Below are positions 5,609 through 12,806 of a stretch of 13,157 nucleotides of DNA, one piece after another. Made by a program: the position numbers and the translations under genes. The notes below the pieces were generated by a model that had not been told where the DNA came from, did no database searches, and saw only the letters and a program-made list of their open reading frames with translations. Position 1 is the stretch's first letter. Each line of letters starts with the position of its first letter. This DNA comes from Opitutia bacterium (lineage in GTDB: Bacteria > Verrucomicrobiota > Verrucomicrobiia > Opitutales > Opitutaceae): assembly GCA_003157575.1 (NCBI GenBank), contig PMKA01000483.1, positions 1-13,157 on the forward strand. Direction: 5' to 3'.

Positions 5609-7762
5609 CTATTCGGGAAAACGATCGAACGTACGATCGATCCGCATTCCGCGCAGGTATTTGTCGGCAAAGTCCATGATTGCAGTCCAGTCCTCCGGTG
5701 TGAAAGCGTGGCCGTGCCTGGCGTAGTTCACACCGAGCCGGTCCTTCGCGCCGAGGAGCGCATAGGCGGGCCGGGCGGCAAGCATCGACCGCCGGACCGC
5801 CTCGGGCAGCGAGATCGTGTCGGTCTCGCCTTCCAACGCGAGGAACGGACGCGGAGCGCAGAGCGCAAGGAACCAGTGCTGGTCGAAGGGGAGCCTCTCG
5901 CGCCGCCCCCAGAATTCATGCAGGTTGGGCGAGAACCAATTGGGGTATTTCTTCACCATGACATCCAGGGACTCGCTGTGGCGCGGTCCGGCGAATCGAT
6001 AGGCCCCCACCCCGCCGCCACCCGTCACGACCGGGGCGCCCATCAGCCGCTCGTCGAAGGCCGCGGCGATCATCGTGGATTTCCCGTAGCGCGACGCACC
6101 CGTGACGATGAGTTTGGCCGGATCGATGGCCGGATCGGTCTCGAGAAAATCGGCGATGCGCGACACTCCCCACGCCCAACCCGCCAGGATTCCCCAGTCG
6201 TAGCCGGGGTAAGCCGGATAGAAGCGGGTATTCCGAAACGCCCAGCTGCCATCCGCGTTGCGCAGCGTCGTGTCCTCCGCGCAATCGTTGGGATTGAACA
6301 TCACCAGCGCGTAGCCACGGCGGAACACTTCGCGGTTTCGGCCGGCGACCGAGTCCGCGGTCGCAACGCCAACGGCTCCTTCGCCGGCGCTGCGCGAAGC
6401 CTCCGCCGGGGGTTCTTGTCCGGGGACGACCGGCTCTGCGGCCGAAGCCATCGACGAAGGAGTCGGGCCGACCAGGAACAGGACATCCTCGCCGCGGCCC
6501 TGATTCGGCCCCTGCGGCAGGCGCGGGAGCACGGCGCCACCGGGAGGCGTGCTGCTGTGCAGGATGATGGCCGGGAACGGCCCTCCCTCGACCGGGGTGA
6601 AAACGCCGATGTCCAGCGCCAGGCTTTCACCGGGCCCAAAGGTCAGGTGAACGAGGCGATATCTCACTTTGCCGTCGAGCACGATCTCCGCACGGACCTC
6701 GCGGCCTTTCACGTTGCCGGGCGGCGGCGGCATCCGGCCAACCGCATAGTAGGCGAGCGTGCGTTTCATCTCCTCGCGACGCTGCTTCCACTGCCCGGGC
6801 GTGGCGACCTTCGCGCCGTCATTCATCGTGAGGACGTCGGGCAATTCCGGACACTCCGGCAGCTCGTTCGCCCCGGGCAGTGTCCCCATCGGCGTCTTGA
6901 TCGCCGGAACCGGGATCTCCTTCGGATCGGGACCGACGGCCTCGGCGTTGACTGCGGCCTGCACCGTGGCAGGGGTCCCGGAGGCGTCGGCGGAGACAAC
7001 GGCGTCGGACTTTCTTTCGGGCGGCACGGGGTTTTCGCTGACGGGATTCTCGCGAAGCACGGCGGCAAGCTCCGGCACGGCTTTGCGCAGCTCTTCGGTC
7101 ACCAACCGGCCGATGCGCACGCTCCCCTGCGCGTTGAGGTGGGTGTTGTCTGGGACGACCTTCCCATCGACCGTCTTCGTCGGGCCGAGGGCGAGACAGC
7201 TTTCGCGGCCGAGCTGTTCGCAGAACGCCTTGCTGCGGGCATGCAGATCCAGGAGGGGCACGTGCTTCGCCGCCGCGATCTCCTTCATGATCGCGACGTG
7301 CCCCACGAGGCTGGAATTGATCTTGTGAGGATCAGCCGGGTCGAACTGTCGTCGGACCAGACAGGTCACAAGGACGGGTTTGGCGCCGATCGCGCGGGCC
7401 TCGTCGACGTAGCGGTTCATGTAGCCGCGGTACTCGTCGAGCGTGGTGGAGCGGCCGGGTTTCCCGGGTTCATCGTTGTGGCCGAACTGGATCAGGTAAT
7501 AGTCTCCCTTGAGGGCGAGCGCCTTCTCCCAGCGGCCTTCCTTGATGAAGCTCATCGAACTGCGGCCGTTCTGCGCGGTGTTGATTACTTCGGCGCGTGT
7601 TTCGTCGATAAACTGCCGGAAGCCGAGCCCCCAGCCATCATGGTCGGTGACCGTGGAGTCGCCAACAAGGACGATCCGGATCCTGCCGGGAGAATCGGCC
7701 GCGGCGAGACCAGGCAGGACGAGGGCGAGCAGCAGGAAGACTGAGAACCGGATCGTGTTCAT
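5609..7762 (-). CDS. Secreted two-domain carbohydrate esterase: SGNH/CE12 acetylesterase fused to CE15 glucuronoyl esterase
   Basis: A 717-residue exported enzyme. Residues 1-22 are a signal peptide (basic start, hydrophobic core, LAAA cleavage region); this decides for ATG 7762 over the GTG eight codons upstream. Residues about 28-238 are an SGNH hydrolase of the rhamnogalacturonan/xylan acetylesterase type (CE12): VGDST with nucleophile S36, NGRSS (N65), FGHND (94-97) and DNTHLN with D205 and H208. A Pro/Ala-rich linker (about 239-300) leads to a CE15 domain (about 305-717) with the serine motif GASRYGK (S557, R558), LPFDQH, APRPFLALEGE (E644 or E646 as possible acid) and RHGH (H683 or H685). 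CE15 enzymes cut ester bonds between lignin alcohols and glucuronic acid of xylan; CE12 enzymes remove acetyl groups from pectin or xylan. Together they would debranch plant cell wall polysaccharide. Domain assignments are strong; substrates are inferred. The CE15 part carries an Ala/Pro/Glu-rich insert at about 433-478. Confidence 0.9.
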   Translation of the reverse strand: MNTIRFSVFLLLALVLPGLAAADSPGRIRIVLVGDSTVTDHDGWGLGFRQFIDETRAEVINTAQNGRSSMSFIKEGRWEKALALKGDYYLIQFGHNDEPGKPGRSTTLDEYRGYMNRYVDEARAIGAKPVLVTCLVRRQFDPADPHKINSSLVGHVAIMKEIAAAKHVPLLDLHARSKAFCEQLGRESCLALGPTKTVDGKVVPDNTHLNAQGSVRIGRLVTEELRKAVPELAAVLRENPVSENPVPPERKSDAVVSADASGTPATVQAAVNAEAVGPDPKEIPVPAIKTPMGTLPGANELPECPELPDVLTMNDGAKVATPGQWKQRREEMKRTLAYYAVGRMPPPPGNVKGREVRAEIVLDGKVRYRLVHLTFGPGESLALDIGVFTPVEGGPFPAIILHSSTPPGGAVLPRLPQGPNQGRGEDVLFLVGPTPSSMASAAEPVVPGQEPPAEASRSAGEGAVGVATADSVAGRNREVFRRGYALVMFNPNDCAEDTTLRNADGSWAFRNTRFYPAYPGYDWGILAGWAWGVSRIADFLETDPAIDPAKLIVTGASRYGKSTMIAAAFDERLMGAPVVTGGGGVGAYRFAGPRHSESLDVMVKKYPNWFSPNLHEFWGRRERLPFDQHWFLALCAPRPFLALEGETDTISLPEAVRRSMLAARPAYALLGAKDRLGVNYARHGHAFTPEDWTAIMDFADKYLRGMRIDRTFDRFPE

Positions 7763-8156
7763 GAGTGGCGGTGAAGGAACGATCACTCCCGACGAGCGTC
7801 ATGTCGAATCAGGACGCTGTCGAACTTGCGTTCCGACAGGCTCTCCCGGGAAAAACCGGCGAATTTTCGACGCCGTCGCGATCCGATCCTTCGCCCGCAA
7901 TTCTCCGCATCGCGAGAATCGGTTGGCAAAACCCGCACAATCGGGCAAGGCTGCCGCCCGGTCCTATGGGAACCGACGCGAGTCGCCCCCACCCCATCCC
8001 CGCCAATTCAGTCCCAACGAGAAACCAGGGAATGTTCCGACCTGCCTTGATCGGCACGAGTCTGACGCAGCCGGACGTGGCGATCCAAACCGCCGCCATT
8101 CCGCCTGCCGTCCGGATATCGCCACAAGGGCCGTCAGAACAACACCAACAACCCCT
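7763..8156. other. Divergent intergenic region between the esterase and YbjN-like genes
   Basis: About 390 bases between two divergently transcribed exported-protein genes, so it should hold promoters for both. Seen: a direct repeat TGTCGAA at 7802-7808 and 7818-7824 (16-base period), 40-62 bases upstream of the esterase start, and an inverted repeat ATTCTC/GAGAAT at 7900-7905 and 7914-7919. Either could be a regulator site. No clear -35/-10 pair was recognised. A plus-strand frame here (from 7765 or 7801 to 8160) overlaps the next start as ATGA but has weak codon bias and no domain, so it is not called. Confidence 0.4.
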
Positions 8157-8717
8157 ATGAAAAAAATCATCCTGTTGATCATTGTCGCAGCGGCACTCGG
8201 AACCTGGAGCGCCTCCATGGCGCGGGCGCAAGACCAGAAGCTCTGCAGGCTCACGGTTGTGCAAGACGAGAGCTCAATGGAGAAGATCATCGAGCAGTAC
8301 CTGATTGCGAACCACAAGATGATCGTGACCGAAAAGACCAAGGGCGACGATCTGTGGCTGGAGCTGCCAATGAAGGGCGAAACGACGCCCGCGTTCACCA
8401 TATTCGTCGACACCCAACCGCTGAACAAAAACGATGCGGCTCAGGTGGTCGAGCGCGGCATCATCATCCAAGCGCAAACGCGGATCAAGGTGCCGGCGGA
8501 CCGGCGGGCCGCGGTGATGAGAATCATCAACGATTTCAATCGCAACAAGGCCTTTGCGGCGGCCTATGTGGACAGCGACGGCGAGATCCTGCTGTCCTGG
8601 ATTCTGAATGTTCTGGATCCGGCCGGGCTCGATGCCGAATACGTGTACGACGTGGTGGCACGGGAGGACATGCTTTGGAGGCAATTGTACCCTCTCGTAA
8701 AGCCCGCAATGGAGTAG
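8157..8717 (+). CDS. Exported YbjN-like protein
   Basis: A 186-residue protein with a clear signal peptide: MKKIILLIIVAAALG followed by a likely cleavage site after A24 (ARA-QD). The mature part (about 26-186) resembles the YbjN fold. An N-terminal segment of strand and helix (LCRLTVVQDESSMEKIIEQY) is followed by strands near residues 66-85, then a helix DRRAAVMRIINDFNRNKAFAA at 115-135, strands AYVDSDGEILLSWIL at 136-150 and a final helix (EYVYDVVAREDMLWRQLYPL). YbjN-type proteins share a type III secretion chaperone-like fold; their role is poorly defined. No catalytic residues are visible. ATG 8157 is chosen because the signal peptide starts there, although the frame extends far upstream. 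No Shine-Dalgarno is present. The family call is by pattern only. Confidence 0.7.
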   Translation: MKKIILLIIVAAALGTWSASMARAQDQKLCRLTVVQDESSMEKIIEQYLIANHKMIVTEKTKGDDLWLELPMKGETTPAFTIFVDTQPLNKNDAAQVVERGIIIQAQTRIKVPADRRAAVMRIINDFNRNKAFAAAYVDSDGEILLSWILNVLDPAGLDAEYVYDVVAREDMLWRQLYPLVKPAME

Positions 8718-8803
8718 GATGCGCGGCAGGAAACCGGTTTTCCCGGTTGCCGCCGCCGGATCGGCGCTGGACGCCGGGCGTTGCCGCAGCATAACGTCGT
8801 CCC

Positions 8804-9301
8804 ATGCCGGCTCCCCTCCCCAGAGTCCTGGTCCTAGGTCTGGGCAACGACATCCTGACCGACGATGCGATCGGGCTGCGCGTCGCCGCGGCGGTTGGGG
8901 GCCAGGTGACCGATTCGCCTGAAATCGAGGTCAAGGCCACCACCGAGATGGGGCTGGCGCTGCTCGACGAAATCGCCGGCAGGGAGGCCGTGGTGCTCGT
9001 CGACTCGGTTCAGACCGGCGAGACGCCGCCGGGACACATTCATGAGGTGGCCGCCGAAGATCTGTCCCTCATTCTCACGACTTCGCCCCATTTTCTTGGC
9101 ATCGGGGAAACGCTCGCCCTGGGAGCGATGCTCGGGCTCGAAATGCCGCGGCAGGTGCGGATCTTCGCCATCGAGGTCTTCGATCCGTTCACCCTGGGCA
9201 CTACAATGACAGCGGCGGTGGAGGCGGCCCTCGCGCCTGCAGCCGCACGCGTTGCCGCCCGGGCGCGCGCATTCGCGGGAAACCTGCAGCCAGTCAAATA
9301 G
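8804..9301 (+). CDS. Hydrogenase maturation protease (peptidase M52 family)
   Basis: A 165-residue cytoplasmic endopeptidase of the HybD/HycI type, which removes the C-terminal extension of the [NiFe]-hydrogenase large subunit after the active site is assembled. The N-terminal motif LGLGNDILTDDAIGLR (residues 11-26) matches GxGNxLxxDDxxG. The three nickel-sensing ligands of E. coli HybD (E16, D62, H93) correspond here to D21 (in LTDDAIG), D67 (VLVDSV) and H96 (TSPHFLG). The length is normal. The ATG at 8804 gives a short leader MPAPLP before the first beta strand. No hydrogenase structural or hyp genes lie in the window, so its substrate must be encoded elsewhere. It ends convergent to the 228-residue gene, about 50 bases away. 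Confidence 0.88.
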   Translation: MPAPLPRVLVLGLGNDILTDDAIGLRVAAAVGGQVTDSPEIEVKATTEMGLALLDEIAGREAVVLVDSVQTGETPPGHIHEVAAEDLSLILTTSPHFLGIGETLALGAMLGLEMPRQVRIFAIEVFDPFTLGTTMTAAVEAALAPAAARVAARARAFAGNLQPVK

Positions 9302-9307
9302 GGCGTC

Positions 9308-9327
9308 GGCGGCGACGGCGCGCCGCC
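9308..9327. terminator. Possible bidirectional terminator hairpin
   Basis: Arms GGCGGCG (9308-9314) and CGCCGCC (9321-9327) with a 6-base loop sit in the 50-base gap between two convergent genes, where a shared terminator would be expected. The stem is very GC-rich, but no T-run follows on either strand, so the call is tentative. Confidence 0.35.
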
Positions 9328-9351
9328 CCCCATGCAAACACCGGAGAATCC

Positions 9352-10038
9352 TCAGTACGCGGCCAGCCGCTTGTACTGGTGACTCGTCGCCCACTCGGCG
9401 AACAGGCGGATCTCCTCCAGGCAGCGTTGGACGGCCTTCATGCTGATGGGGCTTGGAGCCCGGTGCACATCCGCATCCGACTGCGCCTCCCGCACCGGGC
9501 TTGCCGTGCAGGCGGCAATCTTGTCCTCCGTCACCGCCAGGATGCGCTGCATGAGTTCGTCCGCCGCGAACTCGTAGCGTCCGTTGACCGCCTGGTATCC
9601 GAGCAGGTCGCGCAGGACAACGGTGCCGCGCGTGACGCTCATGTTCACCTCCGGCGGCTGCAGCAGGGCCGTGGGGTTCTCGGCGATCTGGATGCGCATC
9701 ACGTGCGCGGAGGGAACCGTCGGGTGCTCCTCCTGGATGATCGCCCCCGTCTTGATCTTCAGCTTGCCCAGCTCGTCGAGGATCGCCGCTTCGAGCGAGG
9801 CGGCGCATCCGTCAAACAGCGGCGGCACGGTGAAGATGATCGTGCCGGTGGGTTGCAGCGGATCGCACGTGTTGTCGAACGTGAAGAAATCCATGAACTC
9901 ATGACTCCACTTCGATCCGCTCGCGGCAAAGCGGGGCACAAGCATCTTCTCCGTCAGATAATCGCACAGGTCCACGATCGTACGGGTGCGCAGCGGATTC
10001 ACCTGCTCGGTCACGGTAAAAGTCAGTTTCTTATTCAT
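9352..10038 (-). CDS. Protein of unknown function, downstream of the lipoyl-KASIII fusion
   Basis: A 228-residue protein I do not recognise. It has no signal peptide or membrane segment, so it is likely cytoplasmic. It begins MNKKLTFTVTEQVNPLRTRT, then a helix (IVDLCDYLTEKMLVP), then strand-like segments rich in hydrophobics (GTIIFTVPPLF, HVMRIQIAE) and a helical second half (RYEFAADELMQRILAVTED). The last 35 residues (SMKAVQRCLEEIRLFAEWATSHQYKRL) are amphipathic helix. No catalytic motif stands out. The mixed alpha/beta pattern and coding-type composition argue that it is real. It starts 89 bases after the stop of the KASIII fusion on the same strand, so a shared transcript and a related role are plausible but unproven. 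The similarity of its length to an E2 acyltransferase core (about 230) appears coincidental: the E2 active-site motif (HxxxDG) is absent. Confidence 0.75.
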   Translation of the reverse strand: MNKKLTFTVTEQVNPLRTRTIVDLCDYLTEKMLVPRFAASGSKWSHEFMDFFTFDNTCDPLQPTGTIIFTVPPLFDGCAASLEAAILDELGKLKIKTGAIIQEEHPTVPSAHVMRIQIAENPTALLQPPEVNMSVTRGTVVLRDLLGYQAVNGRYEFAADELMQRILAVTEDKIAACTASPVREAQSDADVHRAPSPISMKAVQRCLEEIRLFAEWATSHQYKRLAAY

Positions 10039-10127
10039 GGCTGATGCCGATCATGTACCGTAATCGGCGGAACTCCAGCGTTTCCAATCCCTGAAATGCC
10101 CAAAACGTCCCGCCCTTCCGGCGATGC

Positions 10128-11744
10128 CTACCACGTCAAAAGACCGCCGGCATAGGTGAAGCCCGCGCCCACGGCGCAACAGACGATCTTGTCGCCATCG
10201 TTGAAGATGCCCTCTTCGGCCGCCCATCCGAGCGCCATCGAGACCGACGCAGCCGAAGTGTTGCCGAACTTCCCCAGCGTCACCACAAAACGATCGTACG
10301 GGATTCCGACCCGCTTGCTCACCGCCTTCAAAATCCGCTCGTTGGCCTGATGCGGCACCACCCACTGAACATCCCCTGCCTTGAGCTTGTGCCGACACAA
10401 CGTCTTCTCGATCTGGTCCGCAAAGGCGATGACGGCGTTCTTGAAAACCACGCCGCCGTTCATCTGCAGATAGAAATGATGCATGTCGTCGCCGTTCGCA
10501 TTGGGCACCAGCCGCATCGCCCCGCCTCCCGGCCTCTGGATCGCCTCAAAGAACGAGGAATCGCCGCTGAGATTCATCCGGTTGAGCCTGTGTCCCCCGG
10601 CCATGCCTTTCAGCACCGCAGCCCCGGCCCCGTCGCCGAACAGGAAGGCCGTTCCGTGATCGTTGGGATTCGTTATGCGCGACAGCAATTCGGCCGTGAC
10701 GACCAGAAGGCAGTGCGCCGTGCCCGCACGAATCAGCGAGCGGCCCACCTCAAGGGCGTACAGCCAGCCGGCACAGGCGGCGTTGAGGTCGAAGGCAAGC
10801 GCGGTCCTGATCCCGAGATGCCGGGCCAGGCTGCTCGCCGCGCTGGGGACCGGCTGGTCGGGCAACAGCGTCGCCATTATGATGCCGTCGATATCGCCGA
10901 CGTGCATCCGCGCCCGCGCCAGTGCGCGCTGGACTGCGATCGCCGCGAGATGGGTGGCGGTCTCGTCCTCCGCGGCGTAGCGGCGCTCCTGGATTCCCGT
11001 CAGCTTCACTATCTCCGCATCCGTCATTTCCGGAAACGCCTTCAAGATTTCGCTGTTCAGCCGGATGTTGTCCGGCACCGCAAAGCCGATCCCCGCGACG
11101 CAAACCGTCTCCTCCCCAAACGCCTGAAATCCGTCAACGGCGGGGGCAGTCCGGGGACTGGCGGCCGGGACTGCCGCCGGGGTGCGGGCAGAAAGATACT
11201 TCTCGACGTCGTCTCCCGAAACCCTCCCCCCCGGACCCGTCGCCACAATGTCCGCGATCGTCGTGTGATCGAGGCCGGCTTCCTGCGCCAGCTTCACCGC
11301 GCGGGGCGTCCATTGGAGCGCGGCAGCCGGGGGCCGGATGGCAGATGGAGCGGATGGGGCGGGAGAAACCGGCGGAGGAACTGCTGCCGGCGCCACCGCG
11401 AGCGTCGAGACCGGTTCGCCGCCAGACGTTCCCGCGTCCTGTTTCAGCTTCCCGGCATCCGGCGTCTCCTGAACCTGCAGGTGTTTCAAGCTCTCATCCG
11501 TCGTCTCGATCCGCAGGAACGGCGCGCCCGAGCGAATGATATCCCCCGCCCGCCCATGGATCGCGATGATGGTGCCGTCACAGGGCGCCTCAAAATCAAA
11601 CGCCGACTTGTCGCTCTCCAGCTCGGCCACCCTCTGTCCTTTCTCGATCCGGGTCCCCGGCGCGACCAGGAGGTCGATCACCGTAAATTCATTCACTGTG
11701 GCGCCCATCGAGGGAACCGGCACGTCAATCAGGAGGGTTTCCAT
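10128..11744 (-). CDS. fabH: Lipoyl domain + E3-binding domain fused to beta-ketoacyl-ACP synthase III
   Basis: A 538-residue protein with three modules in one uninterrupted frame. Residues 1-80 are a biotinyl/lipoyl domain as in 2-oxoacid dehydrogenase E2: VPVPSMGATVNEF, then ELESDKSAFDFEAP with the lipoyl-accepting lysine K46. An Ala/Pro linker (about 91-145) leads to a peripheral subunit-binding domain (146-184: TPRAVKLAQEAGLD, then ATGPGGRVSGDDVEKYL). A second linker (185-210) joins a complete KASIII/FabH domain (211-538) with nucleophile C324 (NAACAGW), H465 (VVPHQAN) and N495 (FGNTSA); the 30-residue His-Asn spacing matches FabH. KASIII primes fatty acid synthesis by condensing an acyl group with malonyl-ACP. 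In E2 enzymes the lipoyl arm receives acyl groups from E1 and the PSBD docks E1/E3. Here the E2 acyltransferase core is replaced by KASIII, suggesting direct acyl delivery. Domain calls are firm; the mechanism is inference. No E1 or E3 genes are in the window. Confidence 0.93.
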   Translation of the reverse strand: METLLIDVPVPSMGATVNEFTVIDLLVAPGTRIEKGQRVAELESDKSAFDFEAPCDGTIIAIHGRAGDIIRSGAPFLRIETTDESLKHLQVQETPDAGKLKQDAGTSGGEPVSTLAVAPAAVPPPVSPAPSAPSAIRPPAAALQWTPRAVKLAQEAGLDHTTIADIVATGPGGRVSGDDVEKYLSARTPAAVPAASPRTAPAVDGFQAFGEETVCVAGIGFAVPDNIRLNSEILKAFPEMTDAEIVKLTGIQERRYAAEDETATHLAAIAVQRALARARMHVGDIDGIIMATLLPDQPVPSAASSLARHLGIRTALAFDLNAACAGWLYALEVGRSLIRAGTAHCLLVVTAELLSRITNPNDHGTAFLFGDGAGAAVLKGMAGGHRLNRMNLSGDSSFFEAIQRPGGGAMRLVPNANGDDMHHFYLQMNGGVVFKNAVIAFADQIEKTLCRHKLKAGDVQWVVPHQANERILKAVSKRVGIPYDRFVVTLGKFGNTSAASVSMALGWAAEEGIFNDGDKIVCCAVGAGFTYAGGLLTW

Positions 11745-11774
11745 GCAATTCAGGGTTTCTTGCGGCGGGGATTG

Positions 11775-11936
11775 TTAGGCGACCGGATTGCCGCGGTCAA
11801 CGCCGGGCGTCAGGAATTCTCGGAACCAACAGATCGTTCGCTCCGAATTCGTGGCTGCGGCGCCCTCCGACGGATTGACGCGCAAATACGCGACGATCGC
11901 ATCGCGTGCCCGGGGAGCGTCCTCCGCCCGCCGCAT
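11775..11936 (-). CDS. Possible small protein (53 residues) between kdsA and the KASIII fusion
   Basis: A minus-strand frame from ATG (11934-11936) to TAA (11775-11777). It begins MRRAEDAPRARDAIVAYLRV and ends with FREFLTPGVDRGNPVA. It starts 25 bases after the kdsA stop and ends 30 bases before the fusion gene start, a spacing typical of an operon member. By hand count GC is highest at third codon positions (about 75%), then first, then second, which is the pattern of coding DNA in high-GC genomes. No family is recognised and there is no clear ribosome binding site. A leftover of a longer gene is the alternative. Confidence 0.35.
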   Translation of the reverse strand: MRRAEDAPRARDAIVAYLRVNPSEGAAATNSERTICWFREFLTPGVDRGNPVA

Positions 11937-11961
11937 CCCGCCGGACGGTGACCCGCGGCGC

Positions 11962-12756
11962 TCAAGCCCTCACTGCCCGCCAGACGGCAAGGCAGCTGGT
12001 GACAAACGCCGGAAGATCGGCCAGCGGTATCATGTTCGGTCCGTCGGAAATTGCCTCCTCGGGCCGGGGGTGCGTCTCAAGAAAGATCCCGTCGGCGCCG
12101 GCCGCGAGCGCGGCTCTCGCCAGCGGCGGAATGAATTCACGCTGGCCTCCGCTCTTGCCGCCGGCGGCTCCCGGCAGTTGCACGCTGTGAGAGGCGTCGA
12201 AAATCGCCGGATGCCCGTTCGCCTTCATCAGCGGAAAACTGCGCATGTCGACGACCAGATTCTGATAACCAAAGGTCGTTCCCCGCTCGGTCTGCCAGAT
12301 TTCGGCCGCCCCCCCCTGCTGGAGCTTCGCGATCACAAACTGCATTTCCTGCGGCGACAGAAACTGGCCTTTCTTGACGTTGACGACCCTGCCCGTCTTC
12401 GCCGCGGCGAGCAGCAGGTCCGTCTGCCGGCACAAAAATGCGGGAATCTGCACGACATCGCAGACCTCGGCGGCGGCCGGCACCTGGACGCTCTCGTGCA
12501 CATCCGTCAACACCGGAAAGCCGTAGTCGCGGCGCACCATCGCAAGCAATTCCAGCCCCGCCTCCATACCCGTGCCGCGGGGGCCGGAGACCGAAGTGCG
12601 GTTGGCTTTGTCGAAGGAACCCTTGAAGACGATTTTTAGGTCGGCGTGTTCGCGCGCAATCGCCGTCAGGCTCGCCGCCACGGCGCGGCAGACGCCCTCG
12701 TTCTCGAGCGAGCACGGCCCGGCGATGAACAGCAGCCTTGCAGGGTCAAAAATCAT
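11962..12756 (-). CDS. kdsA: 3-deoxy-8-phosphooctulonate synthase (KDO-8-phosphate synthase)
   Basis: A 264-residue cytoplasmic aldolase-type enzyme that condenses phosphoenolpyruvate with arabinose 5-phosphate to Kdo-8-phosphate, the first committed step to the Kdo of lipopolysaccharide. Family motifs run in order: IAGPCSLE (11-18), [12 protein letters not shown] (PEP/phosphate binding), [70 protein letters not shown] and ETHP/SDGPNM at the end. Cys15 in GPCSLE is the metal-binding cysteine of the metal-dependent class; metal-independent enzymes such as that of E. coli have asparagine there. The length is normal. The start ATG at 12756 gives the usual short leader. It follows pyrG by 50 bases on the same strand, a pairing common in bacteria, so the two are probably co-transcribed. 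Confidence 0.97.
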   Translation of the reverse strand: MIFDPARLLFIAGPCSLENEGVCRAVAASLTAIAREHADLKIVFKGSFDKANRTSVSGPRGTGMEAGLELLAMVRRDYGFPVLTDVHESVQVPAAAEVCDVVQIPAFLCRQTDLLLAAAKTGRVVNVKKGQFLSPQEMQFVIAKLQQGGAAEIWQTERGTTFGYQNLVVDMRSFPLMKANGHPAIFDASHSVQLPGAAGGKSGGQREFIPPLARAALAAGADGIFLETHPRPEEAISDGPNMIPLADLPAFVTSCLAVWRAVRA

Positions 12757-12806
12757 TGTGACTGGATGCGGCGCGGAACGTGACAGAATTCGCGGGCAAC
12801 GAAGCG

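Noticed and set aside
5519..7744. Very long plus-strand open frame (741 codons) opposite the esterase gene
   Set aside because: It is the antisense shadow of a high-GC gene; the minus-strand frame has a signal peptide and two complete esterase domains, while this one has only Arg/Gly/His-rich composition with no domain.
7765..8160. Plus-strand frame ending in ATGA overlap with the YbjN-like start
   Set aside because: The overlap suggests coupling, but third-position bias is weak, the product is Pro/Gln/Arg-rich without domains, and it covers the region where the divergent promoters should lie.
9352..10038. E2 acyltransferase core missing from the fusion protein
   Set aside because: The size fits, but the HxxxDG active-site motif and the E2 core sequence pattern are absent.
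10350..11951. Plus-strand open frame of 533 codons opposite the KASIII fusion
   Set aside because: Arg-rich, motif-free antisense shadow of a well supported gene.
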